Numbered from the stretch's first letter, positions 1 to 9,516 are shown. The stretch is 64,000 nt of DNA from Cohnella ginsengisoli (GCF_029525555.1 NZ_JAPDHZ010000004.1:1-64000), one strand, 5' to 3'. Numbers and translations are program-made. Notes: generated by a model not told the origin, from the letters alone.

Positions 1-20
1 CTAAAGCGCAGCAAAAGAGA

Positions 21-48
21 ACCACCTTCTTCGGAAGGTGGTTTTTTT
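21..48 (+). terminator. Rho-independent terminator
   Basis: A perfect stem (AACCACCTTC paired with GAAGGTGGTT around a short loop) runs straight into seven T residues. It must end a gene lying left of the window. Confidence 0.9.
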
Positions 49-303
49 GTTGGGCTGGTGTCGGCGGGAAGGGAGCAGCAGGCGGTATATGGCGCCGGAC
101 TGGAAAGGCGGAATTTCGCGAAAATACGTAGAGTAGAGCAAGTTTGCGGACTCGTGAGCCGTTAATTGCGACGAGGTCGTTCGAAATCACCCGCAAATGT
201 GCGAATAACGTACCCTGGATCCGAGGAAGCGTAAAATTCGGCGGAATGAAAGGGTATAACGTAGGCGGTGTTCGCGAACGCCTCGTGTCATTGCCACACT
301 ACG
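49..303. other. Intergenic stretch with no supported gene
   Basis: Nothing convincing is seen here. An open frame at 144-347 has no good ribosome site, no family resemblance, and runs through the hairpin at 304-334. Confidence 0.6.
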
Positions 304-334
304 AAAAGGCCGCCGGCGCATGCGCGCCGACGGC
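304..334 (-). terminator. Terminator of the small membrane peptide
   Basis: On the minus strand a GC-rich stem (GCCGTCGGCGC against GCGCCGGCGGC) is followed by CTTTTC. It sits 23 bases after the stop of the peptide at 357-515. Confidence 0.7.
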
Positions 335-356
335 TTCTTCTAAGTAGTGTGAGTCG

Positions 357-515
357 TTATAACGCGTTTCTGCGGCCGCGGGACAGAAGGACGAGACCGA
401 TGATCAAGACGATCAGGCCGATGCCGCCGAAGGACCAGACGAATTCGACCGCTGCCTTGGCCAACCAAAGTACGATGGCTACGATAACCGCTAGGATTCC
501 GAGTACGAGTACCAT
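357..515 (-). CDS. Small hydrophobic membrane peptide, 52 aa
   Basis: The frame encodes 52 residues. It starts at an ATG preceded by a good GGAGGT ribosome site and is followed by its own terminator, which argues for a real gene despite its size. Two hydrophobic segments (about residues 2-24 and 28-43) are separated by a short Trp-Ser-Phe-Gly-Gly turn, and the C-terminus is basic (SRGRRNAL). This resembles the many uncharacterised hairpin membrane peptides of Bacillales, but no family is assigned and no function can be stated. It is transcribed divergently from the SGNH hydrolase gene at 670. Confidence 0.6.
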   Translation of the reverse strand: MVLVLGILAVIVAIVLWLAKAAVEFVWSFGGIGLIVLIIGLVLLSRGRRNAL

Positions 516-669
516 TGTGATGACCTCCATATCGTAAGGGGATATCTTCTATTACCCAAATTCGAGAGATTAAACAAAATTGAAGTAAAAAACGCAATAA
601 TACCGGTTGCCATTAAGCGGAGTGCTGTTAAAATAACGTCTAGCAGGACACAAGAGAGGAAGCGGTCAA

Positions 670-1794
670 GTGGAGCGGGGAGCAGCAAGCAGTCAAGAAG
701 TCGTTCGCGTTCGCGGAGCATTGACGAATACGAAGCGGAAACTGGCGGAAGGCGGGCTTACGGTCGGCTTTATCGGCGGATCGATCACGGACGGTCGAGG
801 CGCACACAATTGGCCGGAGCCGGTCTCGCGTTGGTTGGTCGCCAATTGCCCTGACGCTAGAATTGCCGTGGAGAATGCTGGCATCGGAGCGACGGGGAGC
901 GATCTGGCGTGCTTCCGCGCCAAGCGGGACCTGATCGATCGGGGGTGCGACCTCGTTTTCGTGGAGTTCGCGGTGAACGATAACGGGACAGCGACCGAAC
1001 GCCGGCAAAAAACGCGCGAAGGCTTGCTCAGACAGCTGCTTGCGAGCGGAACGATCGATGTGGTGCTGGTTTATACCTATTGCCAGGACATGTACGGACC
1101 GATGTCGGAGGGGCGAATGCCGCCAAGCATCGAGGAGTTCGAGGCGCTGGCGGAGCATTATGCGCTGAGCTCGGTATGGATGGGGCTGCATGCGTTTAAT
1201 GAGGTAAAGGCCGGGTTCCTTCGCTGGGAAGAATGGCTCCCGGACGGTCTTCATCCGACGGAGCGGGGCAGCTTCAGCTATGGCGAGAGCGTCATCGGCT
1301 ATTTGCGATCGGCGCTTGCGCATACGAGTGAAGCGCCAGCGGGCGGAGTCGCCAACGCTATCTCCCGCTTGCCGGAGCCGTTGGACCCGGGGCATTGGCA
1401 GCAGGTCTCCTTCGTGCCGTTCGAGGAGATCCGAACGGAAGGTCCCTGGATGATCAAGCGCTGGGTGACGCTGGAATGGATCGACCGCGCGCTGTCGACG
1501 TCGGCGATCGAAGCCAAGCTCGCTTTTTCGTTCGAGGGGAGAGGGCTCGCTTTGGCGTTCGACTTCGGCAAGCTGTCGGCCGAATGCCGATATCGGATCG
1601 ATGGCGGGGAATGGCAGGTATCGTCCAGGGAGCGCCCGGACTGGTGCGGACCGGCCGGATGGCTGAAGCTGGAGACGCTCGCCGATAGTCTGCCTAGCGG
1701 CAGACACGAGGTCGAGCTTGAGGTCGTGCACGGCAACAAGCCGGACTGCGGAGGCACGCGCTTCGATCTTGCCTTTGTCGGCGTCATCGTATAA
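670..1794 (+). CDS. SGNH/GDSL-family hydrolase, 374 aa
   Basis: Probable cytoplasmic esterase or carbohydrate deacetylase of the SGNH superfamily. All four blocks are visible: GGSIT near residue 36 (block I nucleophile Ser), GIGATGSDL near residue 72 (block II Gly), VEFAVND near residue 97 (block III Asn), and PDGLHPTERG near residue 191 (block V Asp and His). About 170 further residues follow the catalytic domain and form a probable beta-sandwich, so the protein is longer than a minimal SGNH enzyme. There is no signal peptide. The GTG start is chosen for the AGAGAGGA site nine bases upstream. The substrate is unknown; acetylated sugars are a reasonable guess given the glycosidases in the region. 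Confidence 0.85.
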   Translation: MERGAASSQEVVRVRGALTNTKRKLAEGGLTVGFIGGSITDGRGAHNWPEPVSRWLVANCPDARIAVENAGIGATGSDLACFRAKRDLIDRGCDLVFVEFAVNDNGTATERRQKTREGLLRQLLASGTIDVVLVYTYCQDMYGPMSEGRMPPSIEEFEALAEHYALSSVWMGLHAFNEVKAGFLRWEEWLPDGLHPTERGSFSYGESVIGYLRSALAHTSEAPAGGVANAISRLPEPLDPGHWQQVSFVPFEEIRTEGPWMIKRWVTLEWIDRALSTSAIEAKLAFSFEGRGLALAFDFGKLSAECRYRIDGGEWQVSSRERPDWCGPAGWLKLETLADSLPSGRHEVELEVVHGNKPDCGGTRFDLAFVGVIV

Positions 1795-1805
1795 CGCAAA
1801 ATAAA

Positions 1806-1827
1806 GGGAGCCCAACGCGGGGCTCCC
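1806..1827. terminator. Bidirectional terminator between SGNH gene and fabV
   Basis: GGGAGCCC and GGGCTCCC form an eight-base-pair stem with a short loop, placed between two convergent genes that stop at 1794 and 1836. T-rich flanks are modest on both sides. Confidence 0.65.
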
Positions 1828-1835
1828 TCTCTCGT

Positions 1836-3026
1836 CTAGCGCAAATTCGCGATGGCTACGTCAGGCTCGGCATCCGCGTCGTAATCGACGGCGCCAGTCT
1901 CGAAGCCGAACAACTGGAAAAATTCCTTGCGGTAGCCTTCCAGATCGGACAGCGCGTACACGTTCTCCGTCGAAAGCGCCGCCCACAGCTGCTCGACTTC
2001 GGCTTGAATCTCGGGACGCATCTCCCAGTCGTCGATGCGAATGCGGCCTTTCTCGTCTACAGCCGTCTCGCCGCCGCCGTACAGCCGCTCCGAGAACAGT
2101 CTGTACATTTGCTCGATGCAGCCTTCGTGAAGTCCTTTTTCCTTCATTACCTTATACAGCACGGAAATATAAAGCGGAACGACCGGAATGGCGGAGCTCG
2201 ATTGGGTGACCAACGCCTTGTTCACCGAGACGAACGCGCGTCCGCCGGTCGCGGACAGCCGATCGTTCAGGCGAAGGCCGGTCGCCTCGAGATCTTCCTT
2301 GGCGCGTCCGATCGTGCCTTCGCGGTACACGGCATGCGTGATCTCAGGTCCGATATACGTGTACGCGACGGTCGTCGCATCCTCGGTCAGCACGCCCGCA
2401 TCGCGAAGCGCGTCGATCCACATCTCCCAGTCTTCGCCGCCCATGACGGCGACCGTCTGGCGCACTTCGTCCTCGGTGGCGGGCTGGATCGAGGCAAGCG
2501 ACACTTCGCCCGTGTGGAAGTTGACCGTCTTGTTCGTGTAGGTGCCGCCCAGCGGCTTGATGACGGAGGAAAACGTCTCGCCCGTCTTCGGATGCGTCCG
2601 CCGCGGCGATGCGACGCTGTAGACGACAAGATCGACCTGGCCCAGCTCTTCTCGGATGGTGGCGATCGTCTTGTCCTTGATCTCGTCGGAGAAGGCGTCG
2701 CCGACGATGCTGAACGACTTCAGCCCGGCTTCGGAAGCCGCTTCTTCGAAGGCGGCCGAGTTGTACCAGCCGGCCGAGGCCGTGCGGGCGCCTTCGGCGG
2801 CTTTGTCGAAGTAGACGCCAATCGTGTTCGCGCCGGCGCCGAAGGCGGCGACGATGCGGGACGCGAGGCCGTAGCCCGTCGACGCGCCGATGACGAGCGC
2901 ATTGCGCGTGCCTTTGACGGCAGGCTTCCCTTTTACGTATTCCACTTGACGCTGAACCTGGATGGCGCAGCCGTCCGGATGCGCGGTCGTGCAGATAAAG
3001 CCGCGGGTTTTCGGTTGGATGATCAT
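1836..3026 (-). CDS. fabV: FabV-type trans-2-enoyl-CoA/ACP reductase, 396 aa
   Basis: Catalyses the NADH-dependent reduction of the trans-2 double bond in the last step of the fatty-acid elongation cycle. Length (396 aa) and the N-terminal start (MIIQPKTRGFICTTAHP) match FabV. The cofactor loop VIGASTGYG is at residues 45-53. The FabV signature Tyr-x8-Lys is present as Y234 and K243 (YREGTIGRAK), the spacing that separates FabV from FabI (Tyr-x6-Lys). FabV enzymes are known for poor inhibition by triclosan. The gene is monocistronic and convergent with the SGNH gene. Confidence 0.95.
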   Translation of the reverse strand: MIIQPKTRGFICTTAHPDGCAIQVQRQVEYVKGKPAVKGTRNALVIGASTGYGLASRIVAAFGAGANTIGVYFDKAAEGARTASAGWYNSAAFEEAASEAGLKSFSIVGDAFSDEIKDKTIATIREELGQVDLVVYSVASPRRTHPKTGETFSSVIKPLGGTYTNKTVNFHTGEVSLASIQPATEDEVRQTVAVMGGEDWEMWIDALRDAGVLTEDATTVAYTYIGPEITHAVYREGTIGRAKEDLEATGLRLNDRLSATGGRAFVSVNKALVTQSSSAIPVVPLYISVLYKVMKEKGLHEGCIEQMYRLFSERLYGGGETAVDEKGRIRIDDWEMRPEIQAEVEQLWAALSTENVYALSDLEGYRKEFFQLFGFETGAVDYDADAEPDVAIANLR

Positions 3027-3254
3027 GGGTTCGCATTTTCCTTTGCCATATAGAATAGGAGGACGGGTCGAGCTGGTCCGACTTCCCTATTGTACCTAAT
3101 TCGGACGGGGGGAAGGGAAGGCATGCGGGACAGAGAAACGATCGCGATTTTCATATGACAGTTGTCATGCCGGGAAGATTACGGTTGTGAATGCATGAAC
3201 GTTTTTCCAAAAGATACACTGATTCTAGCGGTCAGACGAATGGAGGAAGATAGA

Positions 3255-4146
3255 ATGAACCCAGTCATCGAGCTCGAACGGGTCAGCAAAGTATATAAAG
3301 GCAAACGCGCGGTAGACGGACTGTCGCTTACGGTATCCAAAGGCAGCGTGCTGGCTTTGCTCGGACCGAACGGCGCAGGCAAGACGACGACGGTCTCGAT
3401 GATCCTCGGCTTGTTGCAGCCGACGGAAGGGAAGGTCAGGCTGCTCGGAGGCGACCCCCGGGAGGCTGGCGTGCGGAAAAGAATCGGAGCGATGCTGCAG
3501 GAAGTGAGCGTCATAGACAACTTGAAGGTATCCGAGACGATCGAGCTGTTCCGCGGCTTTTACGACAAGCCGCTTCCGCTCGCCGATCTGCTCCGGATCT
3601 CCGCGCTCGAAGCGGAGCGGGGGGAAGATGGCTTCGGCGCTATCGGGCGGGCAGCAGCGGCGCCTCGGCTTCGCCCTCGCGCTTGCCGGCGATCCCGAGG
3701 TGCTGTTCCTCGACGAGCCGACCGTCGGCATGGACGTCACCTCGCGCCAGCTGTTCTGGGACACGGTACGGAAGATGGCCGACCGCGGCAAGACGATCGT
3801 GCTGACGACGCATTACCTGGAGGAAGCGGACAGCATCGCGGACCGGATCGTCGTGGTAAGCGACGGCCGGATCGTCGCGGACGGTTCGCCGAGCGAGATT
3901 AAAGCCCGCACGACGGGGCGCGTCATCTCGTTTACGGCCGGCGAACGGACAAGCGACGAGGAGCTGCGGGCGATTCCGGGCGTAACGGAGCTAAGCCGAA
4001 GCGGCAGGCGCGTGAAGCTGATGAGCGAGGATACGGATCGGCTCATCGCCGAGCTGATCGGCAGGCGTACGGATATGCGCGATATCGAGATCGGCAGCGG
4101 CGGCCTGGAAGAAGCGTTCCAGGCGCTCGTAAGCAAGGCTGAATAA
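3255..4146 (+). CDS. ABC transporter ATP-binding protein (frame break in sequence)
   Basis: ATPase subunit of a two-component ABC exporter, like YvfR or LnrL. Walker A (GPNGAGKTT), signature (LSGGQQRR), Walker B (VLFLDEPT) and switch His (TTHYLEEAD) are all present. The start is the ATG with GGAGGAAG eight bases upstream. The frame breaks in the G6 run at 3619-3624: residues before it read to EAER in one frame, and from KMASALSGGQQ onward in the next. Removing one G restores 296 codons with no stop. The permease follows 42 bases later and a two-component system after that, a layout typical of drug or lipopeptide resistance exporters. Substrate unknown. Confidence 0.85.
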
Positions 4147-4188
4147 AGTGGGCCTCCCGTTTACAACATTATTGAAGGAGCTGTTCCT

Positions 4189-4941
4189 ATGAATCAGACG
4201 GCGCGCGCCACCTGGGCGCAATGCAAATCGGAAATGCTGCGCACGGCCAGAAACAAGCGGTTCGTCATTTTCTCGGTCATAATGCCGATCGCCCTTTTCT
4301 TTATTTTCACCGGCACGATGAACGCGGACGCCACGGTCGACGGCACGGATTGGATCCCTTACTATTTAATGTCCATGACGGCGTACGGCGTCATCGGCGC
4401 GAGCCTCACCTCGTTCGCCCCCCGCATCGCCAAAGAACGGGCGCAAGGGTGGATTCGCCTGCTGCGAATTACGCCGCTGCCTTCGGGCTCCTATGTGCTG
4501 TCCAAGATCGTCGCTCAAGCGCTGATCAACCTGGTGATCATCGTGCTCGTCTTCGCGGTCGCAGGCCTATCCAAAGGCATCGATCTGTCCGCGGCGGTAT
4601 GGGTGGAGAGCGGGCTGTGGATCTGGCTCGGCGGCTTCGCCTTCATGGCGCTCGCTACGCTCGTCGGCTCGATGCGCAACGCGGACGCGGTTCAGGTGCT
4701 GAGCATGATTCTATATCTGGGCATGTCCGTCATGGGAGGCTTGTGGGTGCCTACCGCTACGTTTCCGCAGGTCATGCAAAATATCGCGAAATGGCTCCCG
4801 ACTTACCGGGTCGGTCAGGGCGCGTGGAATTTGGTAGGGGGCGGGCATCCCGATTGGGCCGGCTTCGGAATATTGGCTGCCTATGCGCTCGTTTTCGTGA
4901 TAATATCGTCCTATATCATGAAAAAGCAGGAAGCGGTGTAG
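4189..4941 (+). CDS. ABC-2 type transporter permease, 250 aa
   Basis: Membrane partner of the ATPase encoded just upstream. It has the ABC-2 permease pattern: an N-terminal cytoplasmic stretch, a first membrane span at about residues 22-42 (FVIFSVIMPIALFFIF), a block of five more hydrophobic segments, and the conserved loop with ERAQGWIRLLRITPLP at about residues 84-99 that is usual in YvfS/LnrM-like permeases. The GGAGC ribosome site lies six to ten bases ahead of the ATG. The histidine-kinase gene begins one base after its stop, so coupled expression is likely. Confidence 0.88.
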   Translation: MNQTARATWAQCKSEMLRTARNKRFVIFSVIMPIALFFIFTGTMNADATVDGTDWIPYYLMSMTAYGVIGASLTSFAPRIAKERAQGWIRLLRITPLPSGSYVLSKIVAQALINLVIIVLVFAVAGLSKGIDLSAAVWVESGLWIWLGGFAFMALATLVGSMRNADAVQVLSMILYLGMSVMGGLWVPTATFPQVMQNIAKWLPTYRVGQGAWNLVGGGHPDWAGFGILAAYALVFVIISSYIMKKQEAV

Positions 4942-4942
4942 C

Positions 4943-6089
4943 ATGAAGCAACGGAGCGGGCAGGCGCGAAACGGGCCGCCCCTTTATTTTTCCCTTATCT
5001 GGCTCGTGTATCTGGCATTTCCGCTCGAGACGATCCTGCAAATGCCGATCGCGCAAATGCTGCCCAGCCTGCTGCTGCTCAGCTTGTTCGTCGGCACTTA
5101 TCTGTTCAGCTTCAGGGCGCCGCGCTTCCGATTTACGGCTGCGCTGCTGCTGCTCGCGATGGTCGGCGTCTTCTGTTGGACGTTCGGGGAAAACTTCGTT
5201 TTCCTCACCTTTTATCCGTCGCCGATCGTCGGAACGCTCAAAGAAAAGTGGAAACGAATCGCGGGCATAGGCGCCATGCTGGCGCTGCTTGGAACGGTCG
5301 CGGCTTATTACGGCTTGTACGAAAACGAGAACGATATCTTTCAATATTTGCCCGCGATGCTGATCATGCTGACGGTGCCGCTCGGCATGCAGCTGACCAG
5401 GCGCTCGAACGAGCTGAAAAACAAACTATCCATGGCTAACGACGAGATCGCCCGCCTCTCCAAAAGCGAGGAACGCCAGCGTATCTCGCGCGATCTTCAC
5501 GATACGCTCGGGCATACGCTGTCCCTCATCACGCTGAAGAGCGAGCTGGCCGAGCGGCTGATCGCCAAAAATCCGGAACGCGCCGCGATCGAGATCCGGG
5601 ACGTACAGACGACGAGCCGGGCGGCCCTGAAGCAGCTGCGTGAGCTGGTATCCGGCATGAACGCGGCCACGACGCGGGAGGAGACCGTGCATGCATCGCA
5701 GCTGCTGCAGGCTGCCGGCATCCGTCTGCAGGCGAGAGGCGAGGATCATCTTGCAGGTCTGCCTCCGCTGGTCGACAACATTATGGCCATGTGCCTGCGG
5801 GAGGCGGTGACGAATGCGGTCAAGCACAGCGGAGCTTCGTCGTGCCGGATCGAATGGGCCAAGCATGACGCACGGATCGTGATGACGGTGAGCGACGACG
5901 GCCGCGGCTGCGCGTCCGATCGCGGCGCCGACACGACAGGCGGCTCCGGACTGAGAGGGATGCGGGAGCGTCTGCGGCTGATCGAGGGAGAGCTTGAATG
6001 GCGTTCGCAAGCGGGTGCGGGAACGCAGCTCGTCATTAAGCTGCCGCTCGTGGAAAAAACGGGAGTTGAGGAGGCGACGGGGGGCGTGA
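4943..6089 (+). CDS. Sensor histidine kinase, DesK/NarL type (apparent fusion to regulator)
   Basis: Membrane sensor that phosphorylates the adjacent regulator. The N-terminal half has about five hydrophobic segments up to residue 150. The HisKA_3 dimerisation motif RISRDLHDTLGH carries the phospho-acceptor H186, and the ATPase domain shows REAVTNAVKH (N box) and SDDGRGC (G1). As sequenced there is no stop before the regulator. If the G6 run at 6079-6084 is really G5, the kinase ends at TGA 6087-6089, overlapping the regulator's GTG start by four bases (GTGA), with 381 residues. That is the usual arrangement and is preferred here. It pairs with the ABC genes as in YvfTU. Confidence 0.8.
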
Positions 6090-6689
6090 GAGTGATCGTT
6101 GCGGAGGATCAAGGCATGCTGCGGGGCGCGTTGAGCGCGCTGCTCGATCTCGAGGACGACATCGAGGTCGTCGGACAAGCGGCGGACGGCGAGCAGGCGC
6201 TTCGGATGATCGAAACGCTCGATCCCGATCTGTGCGTGATGGATATTGAAATGCCGAAGCTCACCGGGCTTGACGTCGCGGAACGGCTAAAGGAAGCGAA
6301 GCATGGCTGCAAGGTCGTCATCCTGACGACGTTTTCGCGATCGGGCTACTTTCAGCGCGCGATGCGGGCCGGCGTCAAAGGCTTCCTGCTGAAGGACTCG
6401 CCGATCGACGAGCTCGGCGCCGCGCTGCGCTCGGTCCACGGCGGCGGGCGCGCCGTCAGTCCGGAGCTGGCCATGCAGCTGTGGGAAGGCGAAAATCCGC
6501 TCACCGAAAGAGAGCGGGAGGTGCTGAAGCTGGCCGGAGCGGGGGCTGGGCGCGGGCGAGATCGCGTCCCGGCTGTACCTGTCGCACGGCACGGTGCGCA
6601 ATTATCTGTCCGAAGCGATTCAGAAGCTGGACGCCAAAAACCGAATCGAAGCGACGCTGATCGCGGAGCGCAACGGCTGGCTGGGCTAG
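6086..6689 (+). CDS. NarL/FixJ-family response regulator (frame break)
   Basis: Transcription factor of the two-component pair. It has a receiver domain with phospho-acceptor D53 (VMDIEMPKLTG), Thr in ILTTF and Lys in LLKDSP, followed by a LuxR-type helix-turn-helix starting LTEREREVLKL. The second half of the HTH is read only after removing one G from the G5 run at 6541-6545, giving GAGLGAGEIASRLYLSHGT and a stop at 6687-6689 (200 residues). The GTG start at 6086 has GAGGAGG about eleven bases upstream. It probably controls the ABC exporter genes 3255-4941. Confidence 0.8.
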
Positions 6690-6722
6690 CCGGCCGTGCC
6701 GCATGCGTCGCTGAAAATGCAC

Positions 6723-6765
6723 AAACGGCCTCGAAGGGCGACAGGCGCCCTTCAAGGCCGTTTTT
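6723..6765. terminator. Strong terminator after the two-component operon
   Basis: AAACGGCC...GAAGGGCG and CGCCCTTC...GGCCGTTTTT form a long stem ending in five T residues. It separates the operon from the convergent yjcZ-like gene. Confidence 0.85.
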
Positions 6766-6781
6766 CCGTTTGCCGGATCGA

Positions 6782-6877
6782 TTAGAAGAAGCCGACCCGC
6801 AGAATGATGACGAGCAATACGAACATAACGAGCGCGAACGCTGCACCGCTGCCTCCGCCTTCAACCGGATATCCCAT
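6782..6877 (-). CDS. YjcZ-family small sporulation-associated peptide, 31 aa
   Basis: A 31-residue frame with a GGTGGTGA ribosome site. The N-terminus is Gly-rich (MGYPVEGGGSGAAFALVMF) and the rest is one hydrophobic segment ending RVGFF, the pattern of the YjcZ/YhjZ-like spore-associated peptides common in Bacillus and Paenibacillus. The family has no known biochemical function. The short length and ending after the single membrane helix are normal for this family. Confidence 0.75.
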   Translation of the reverse strand: MGYPVEGGGSGAAFALVMFVLLVIILRVGFF

Positions 6878-6915
6878 CGCTATCACCACCGTGTCCGAGG
6901 TTAATTGCTCATTGC

Positions 6916-7158
6916 TCAGACAGTGTATGTGGATCGCGGAGATCGGCTTATGCTATAGCCTAGACGGATCGATTTCACGCCTCTGGCGGCCGTTTCTTTT
7001 TTTGACGCCCTCACCCGCCGCCAGCCGAAGAAGGCCAGTGCGATGCCGGTGAAGACAAGGACGACGCCGACGTAGGGGTTCAGGAAGAGGAGGTCGGCGA
7101 TGCCGAAAATGACGATTAAAACGCCGAAAATGACGAATTGAAGCGGGTGGGTCTGCAT
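6916..7158 (-). CDS. Small membrane protein with two hydrophobic segments
   Basis: The frame starts at an ATG with GGAGGT upstream. Residues 7-26 and 29-45 are hydrophobic, followed by a basic tail (GWRRVRASKK). No known family is recognised. The C-terminal part as read (to position 6916) looks unlike a membrane-protein tail. If the T7 run at 6997-7003 (A7 on the coding strand) is one base too long, the protein would end KKKRPPEA at a TGA at 6975-6977 with 60 residues, which looks more natural and fits the error pattern elsewhere in the window. Confidence 0.55.
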   Translation of the reverse strand: MQTHPLQFVIFGVLIVIFGIADLLFLNPYVGVVLVFTGIALAFFGWRRVRASKKETAARGVKSIRLGYSISRSPRSTYTV

Positions 7159-7284
7159 GCGACGGAACCTCCGGGTATCTGGCGATTAAATGACGATGAT
7201 ACGATCATATTGCGAACGGGTGCGTTTTGCAATTGTGGCGGCCAGCTTTTATGATGAAGAAAAAGACCGGTAAGGAGAGTCGAC

Positions 7285-8566
7285 ATGTCCACCGTCTCGC
7301 GGCTTCGAAGGTACGGCTTGTGGTTGGCAGGCTGCGCGGCGATCGTGCTGTTGTACGTATGGTATACGTCGCCCATTACGGTACCGGACGCTTACAAGGG
7401 GACGGCAGCCGATCCGTCGCTCTTCTATTCAGCGGATCAGCTTCGCGAGAGCGCGACGCTGAACGCGATCCGGAACGCCATCTTTTTCTTCAGCTGGCCT
7501 TGGCAGTGGGCAATCTATTTGTATCTGCTGACCGGCGGTTGGTCGCGCGCCTGGAAGGAGCGGATCGGACAAAGCACGCTGCCGGCGATCGTGCGCCTGC
7601 CTTTTTTACGTTTTTCTCGTGTATGCGGCGTCTACCTTGCTTTATTTGCCGCTTAAGATTGCGAGCTATGCGGTGTCGCGCAGCTACGGCATTTCGACGC
7701 AGACGGCGGGGGGCTGGCTGGAGGACCGGGGGGCTCGACTTCATTATCGGTTACGTCACGCTGGTGGCCGTATACGCCACAGCCAGATGGATCATGTCCC
7801 GCGGCGGGCGATGGTGGCTTCGGCTTTGGCTCATCTCGGTGCCGTTTACGCTGTTCATGATGTACGTCCAGCCTGTCGTCATCGATCCGCTCTACGTCAA
7901 GTTCGAGGAACTGTCCGATCCCGTCCTCGAGTCCGCGATCTTGGACTTGGCGGCCAAGGCCGATATCCCGGCGGATCGGGTGTACGAAGCGCATATGTCC
8001 GGCAAAACGAACGCAATCAACGCCTATGTATCCGGAATAGGGGGCTCGCTGCGCATCGTGCTGTGGGATACGGCGCTCGCCAGGCTGGATCGGCCCGAGA
8101 TTATGCAGATGATGGCGCACGAGATGGGACACTACGTCAAGCATCACCTGGAATGGAGCGCGGTCGGCGCAATCGGCAGCTCATTCGCGTTGCTCTGGAT
8201 CGGCGGCGGAATCTACGGCATCGTCGTGCGGACGAAAGGCAGGGGAGTGGGGAATCCTCCGGGTGTCCGACCTCAATGCACTGCCGCTCATTTTGCTGCT
8301 GCTGTCCGTTTTTAACTTCGTCGCGCTGCCCGTCTCGAACGCGGTATCCAGACATGCCGAGGCAGCCGCAGACCGGTACGCGCTCGAGATGCTCGGCACG
8401 GCCGACGGCGCCGTGACGATGCACCAAAAGCTCGCTGTGGCCGCGCTGAGCGACGTGAATCCGCCGCTGCTCGTCCAATGGCTGCGGTCGACCCATCCGA
8501 GCGATATGGCGCGGATCGTGCAGGCCGAACGGTATGCCGCGGCTCACGGGGGAGAATGCGCCGTGA
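7285..8566 (+). CDS. M48-family (Ste24-like) membrane metalloprotease, four frame breaks
   Basis: Integral membrane zinc protease of the CAAX-protease 1/HtpX superfamily. The zinc motif HEMGH lies at about residues 278-282 (AHEMGHYVKHH), and the third ligand region is RHAEAAADRYAL. The sequence shows the Ste24 pattern YGISTQTAGGWLED and several membrane spans. Four homopolymers are one base too long: T6 at 7602-7607, G6 at 7728-7733, G4 at 8249-8252 (or 8242-8245), and G5 at 8548-8552. After correction the protein is 425 residues and ends at TGA 8564-8566, overlapping the next gene by GTGA. The start has TAAGGAGAG upstream. Likely a membrane-protein quality-control protease. Confidence 0.82.
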
Positions 8567-9516
8567 CGGGGGCGAAGGAAACGCACGGGTTCCCGATTTC
8601 GGGCGATGCGGGCGCCGGTCCCGTGTTGAGACTATATTTGCTTAACGGCGTGCGCAGCGCTCCGCATTTTCTCGACCGATTGAAGGAAACGCTGTGCGAA
8701 CGCCTGACGGCGCTTGGATGCGAAGTGCAGGGCCGGGTGCTGTTTCCTTACGACGATTGGCACAGACGGTTGCTGCCGCAAATTCGGGAGGCGCGCCATG
8801 ATATTATGCTGCCTTATCGCAGGTACGAGCGTTCCGTCGGCGGGAGACGCGTGTTGGCCGAGCTGGAAAGCGACTGCGCCGAGAATGCTTTTCCCCGAGC
8901 GCAGCGCAACGCGGTAGAGGATCGTATCGGGCGTGCGAAAGTGATGGAATCGAAGGAAGCGATTGTAGCGATGGAATCGAAGCCGCTGGTACGACGAAAG
9001 GGGCTCGCGCTCTTCATCGGCCATAGCGCGGGCGGCGTCGCGGCCGTTCACGCGGCGGGGCTGCTGCTCGCGCGCGAAGGCGGGATGCCGTGCCCAGTCG
9101 TCATGATCGGGTCGCCGAAGTGCAGAATCCCCGGGCCGCTGCGGGACGCGGTGCTCTACGTGCAGGCGGAACGGAAGCGGGAAGCGCGCGGCGCGGCACG
9201 CGATGCGGAACGCAGGCTGAAGACGGCGGCATGGGAGCAGCCGAGCGCGCTGGCTGCAGGCAAAGCGGCGGACCTGATCTGCCGAATCGGATCGTTCGGC
9301 GGCTGGGGCAAGGATGCGGGCAGACTGCTGCCGGGCTGGCAAGACGATCGTCATGCGCCCGGCGCTCGCGCCGCCGTCCAAATCGCCGGCGGACACGCGG
9401 ATTATTTTCGCGACCGCCCGCCTTATATCGCGGACGACGGCAGGACCAACATGGACGAGACGCTCGCGGCAGTATGGCCTTGGCTGACGGCGCGGCTGGC
9501 CGAACGGCTGCGCTAG
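8563..9516 (+). CDS. Alpha/beta hydrolase, lipase-like, family not recognised
   Basis: Predicted serine hydrolase of 317 residues. The nucleophile elbow GHSAGG is at about residues 156-161 and a possible catalytic His is in GGHADYF near the C-terminus. The N-terminal region (LRLYLLNGVRSAPHF) and the middle do not resemble a named family. As sequenced it is fused to the M48 protease frame. Removing one G at 8548-8552 stops the protease at 8566 and leaves the GTG at 8563 as this gene's start, with a GGGGAGA site upstream and a GTGA overlap. The first 25 residues (to PVLRLYL) look poorly conserved, so an internal start near 8623 is possible. Its stop shares CTAG with the convergent gene. Confidence 0.65.
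   Translation: MTGAKETHGFPISGDAGAGPVLRLYLLNGVRSAPHFLDRLKETLCERLTALGCEVQGRVLFPYDDWHRRLLPQIREARHDIMLPYRRYERSVGGRRVLAELESDCAENAFPRAQRNAVEDRIGRAKVMESKEAIVAMESKPLVRRKGLALFIGHSAGGVAAVHAAGLLLAREGGMPCPVVMIGSPKCRIPGPLRDAVLYVQAERKREARGAARDAERRLKTAAWEQPSALAAGKAADLICRIGSFGGWGKDAGRLLPGWQDDRHAPGARAAVQIAGGHADYFRDRPPYIADDGRTNMDETLAAVWPWLTARLAERLR

Noticed and set aside
144..347. Small open frame near the left end
   Set aside because: No ribosome site, unlike any family, and it runs through a terminator hairpin.
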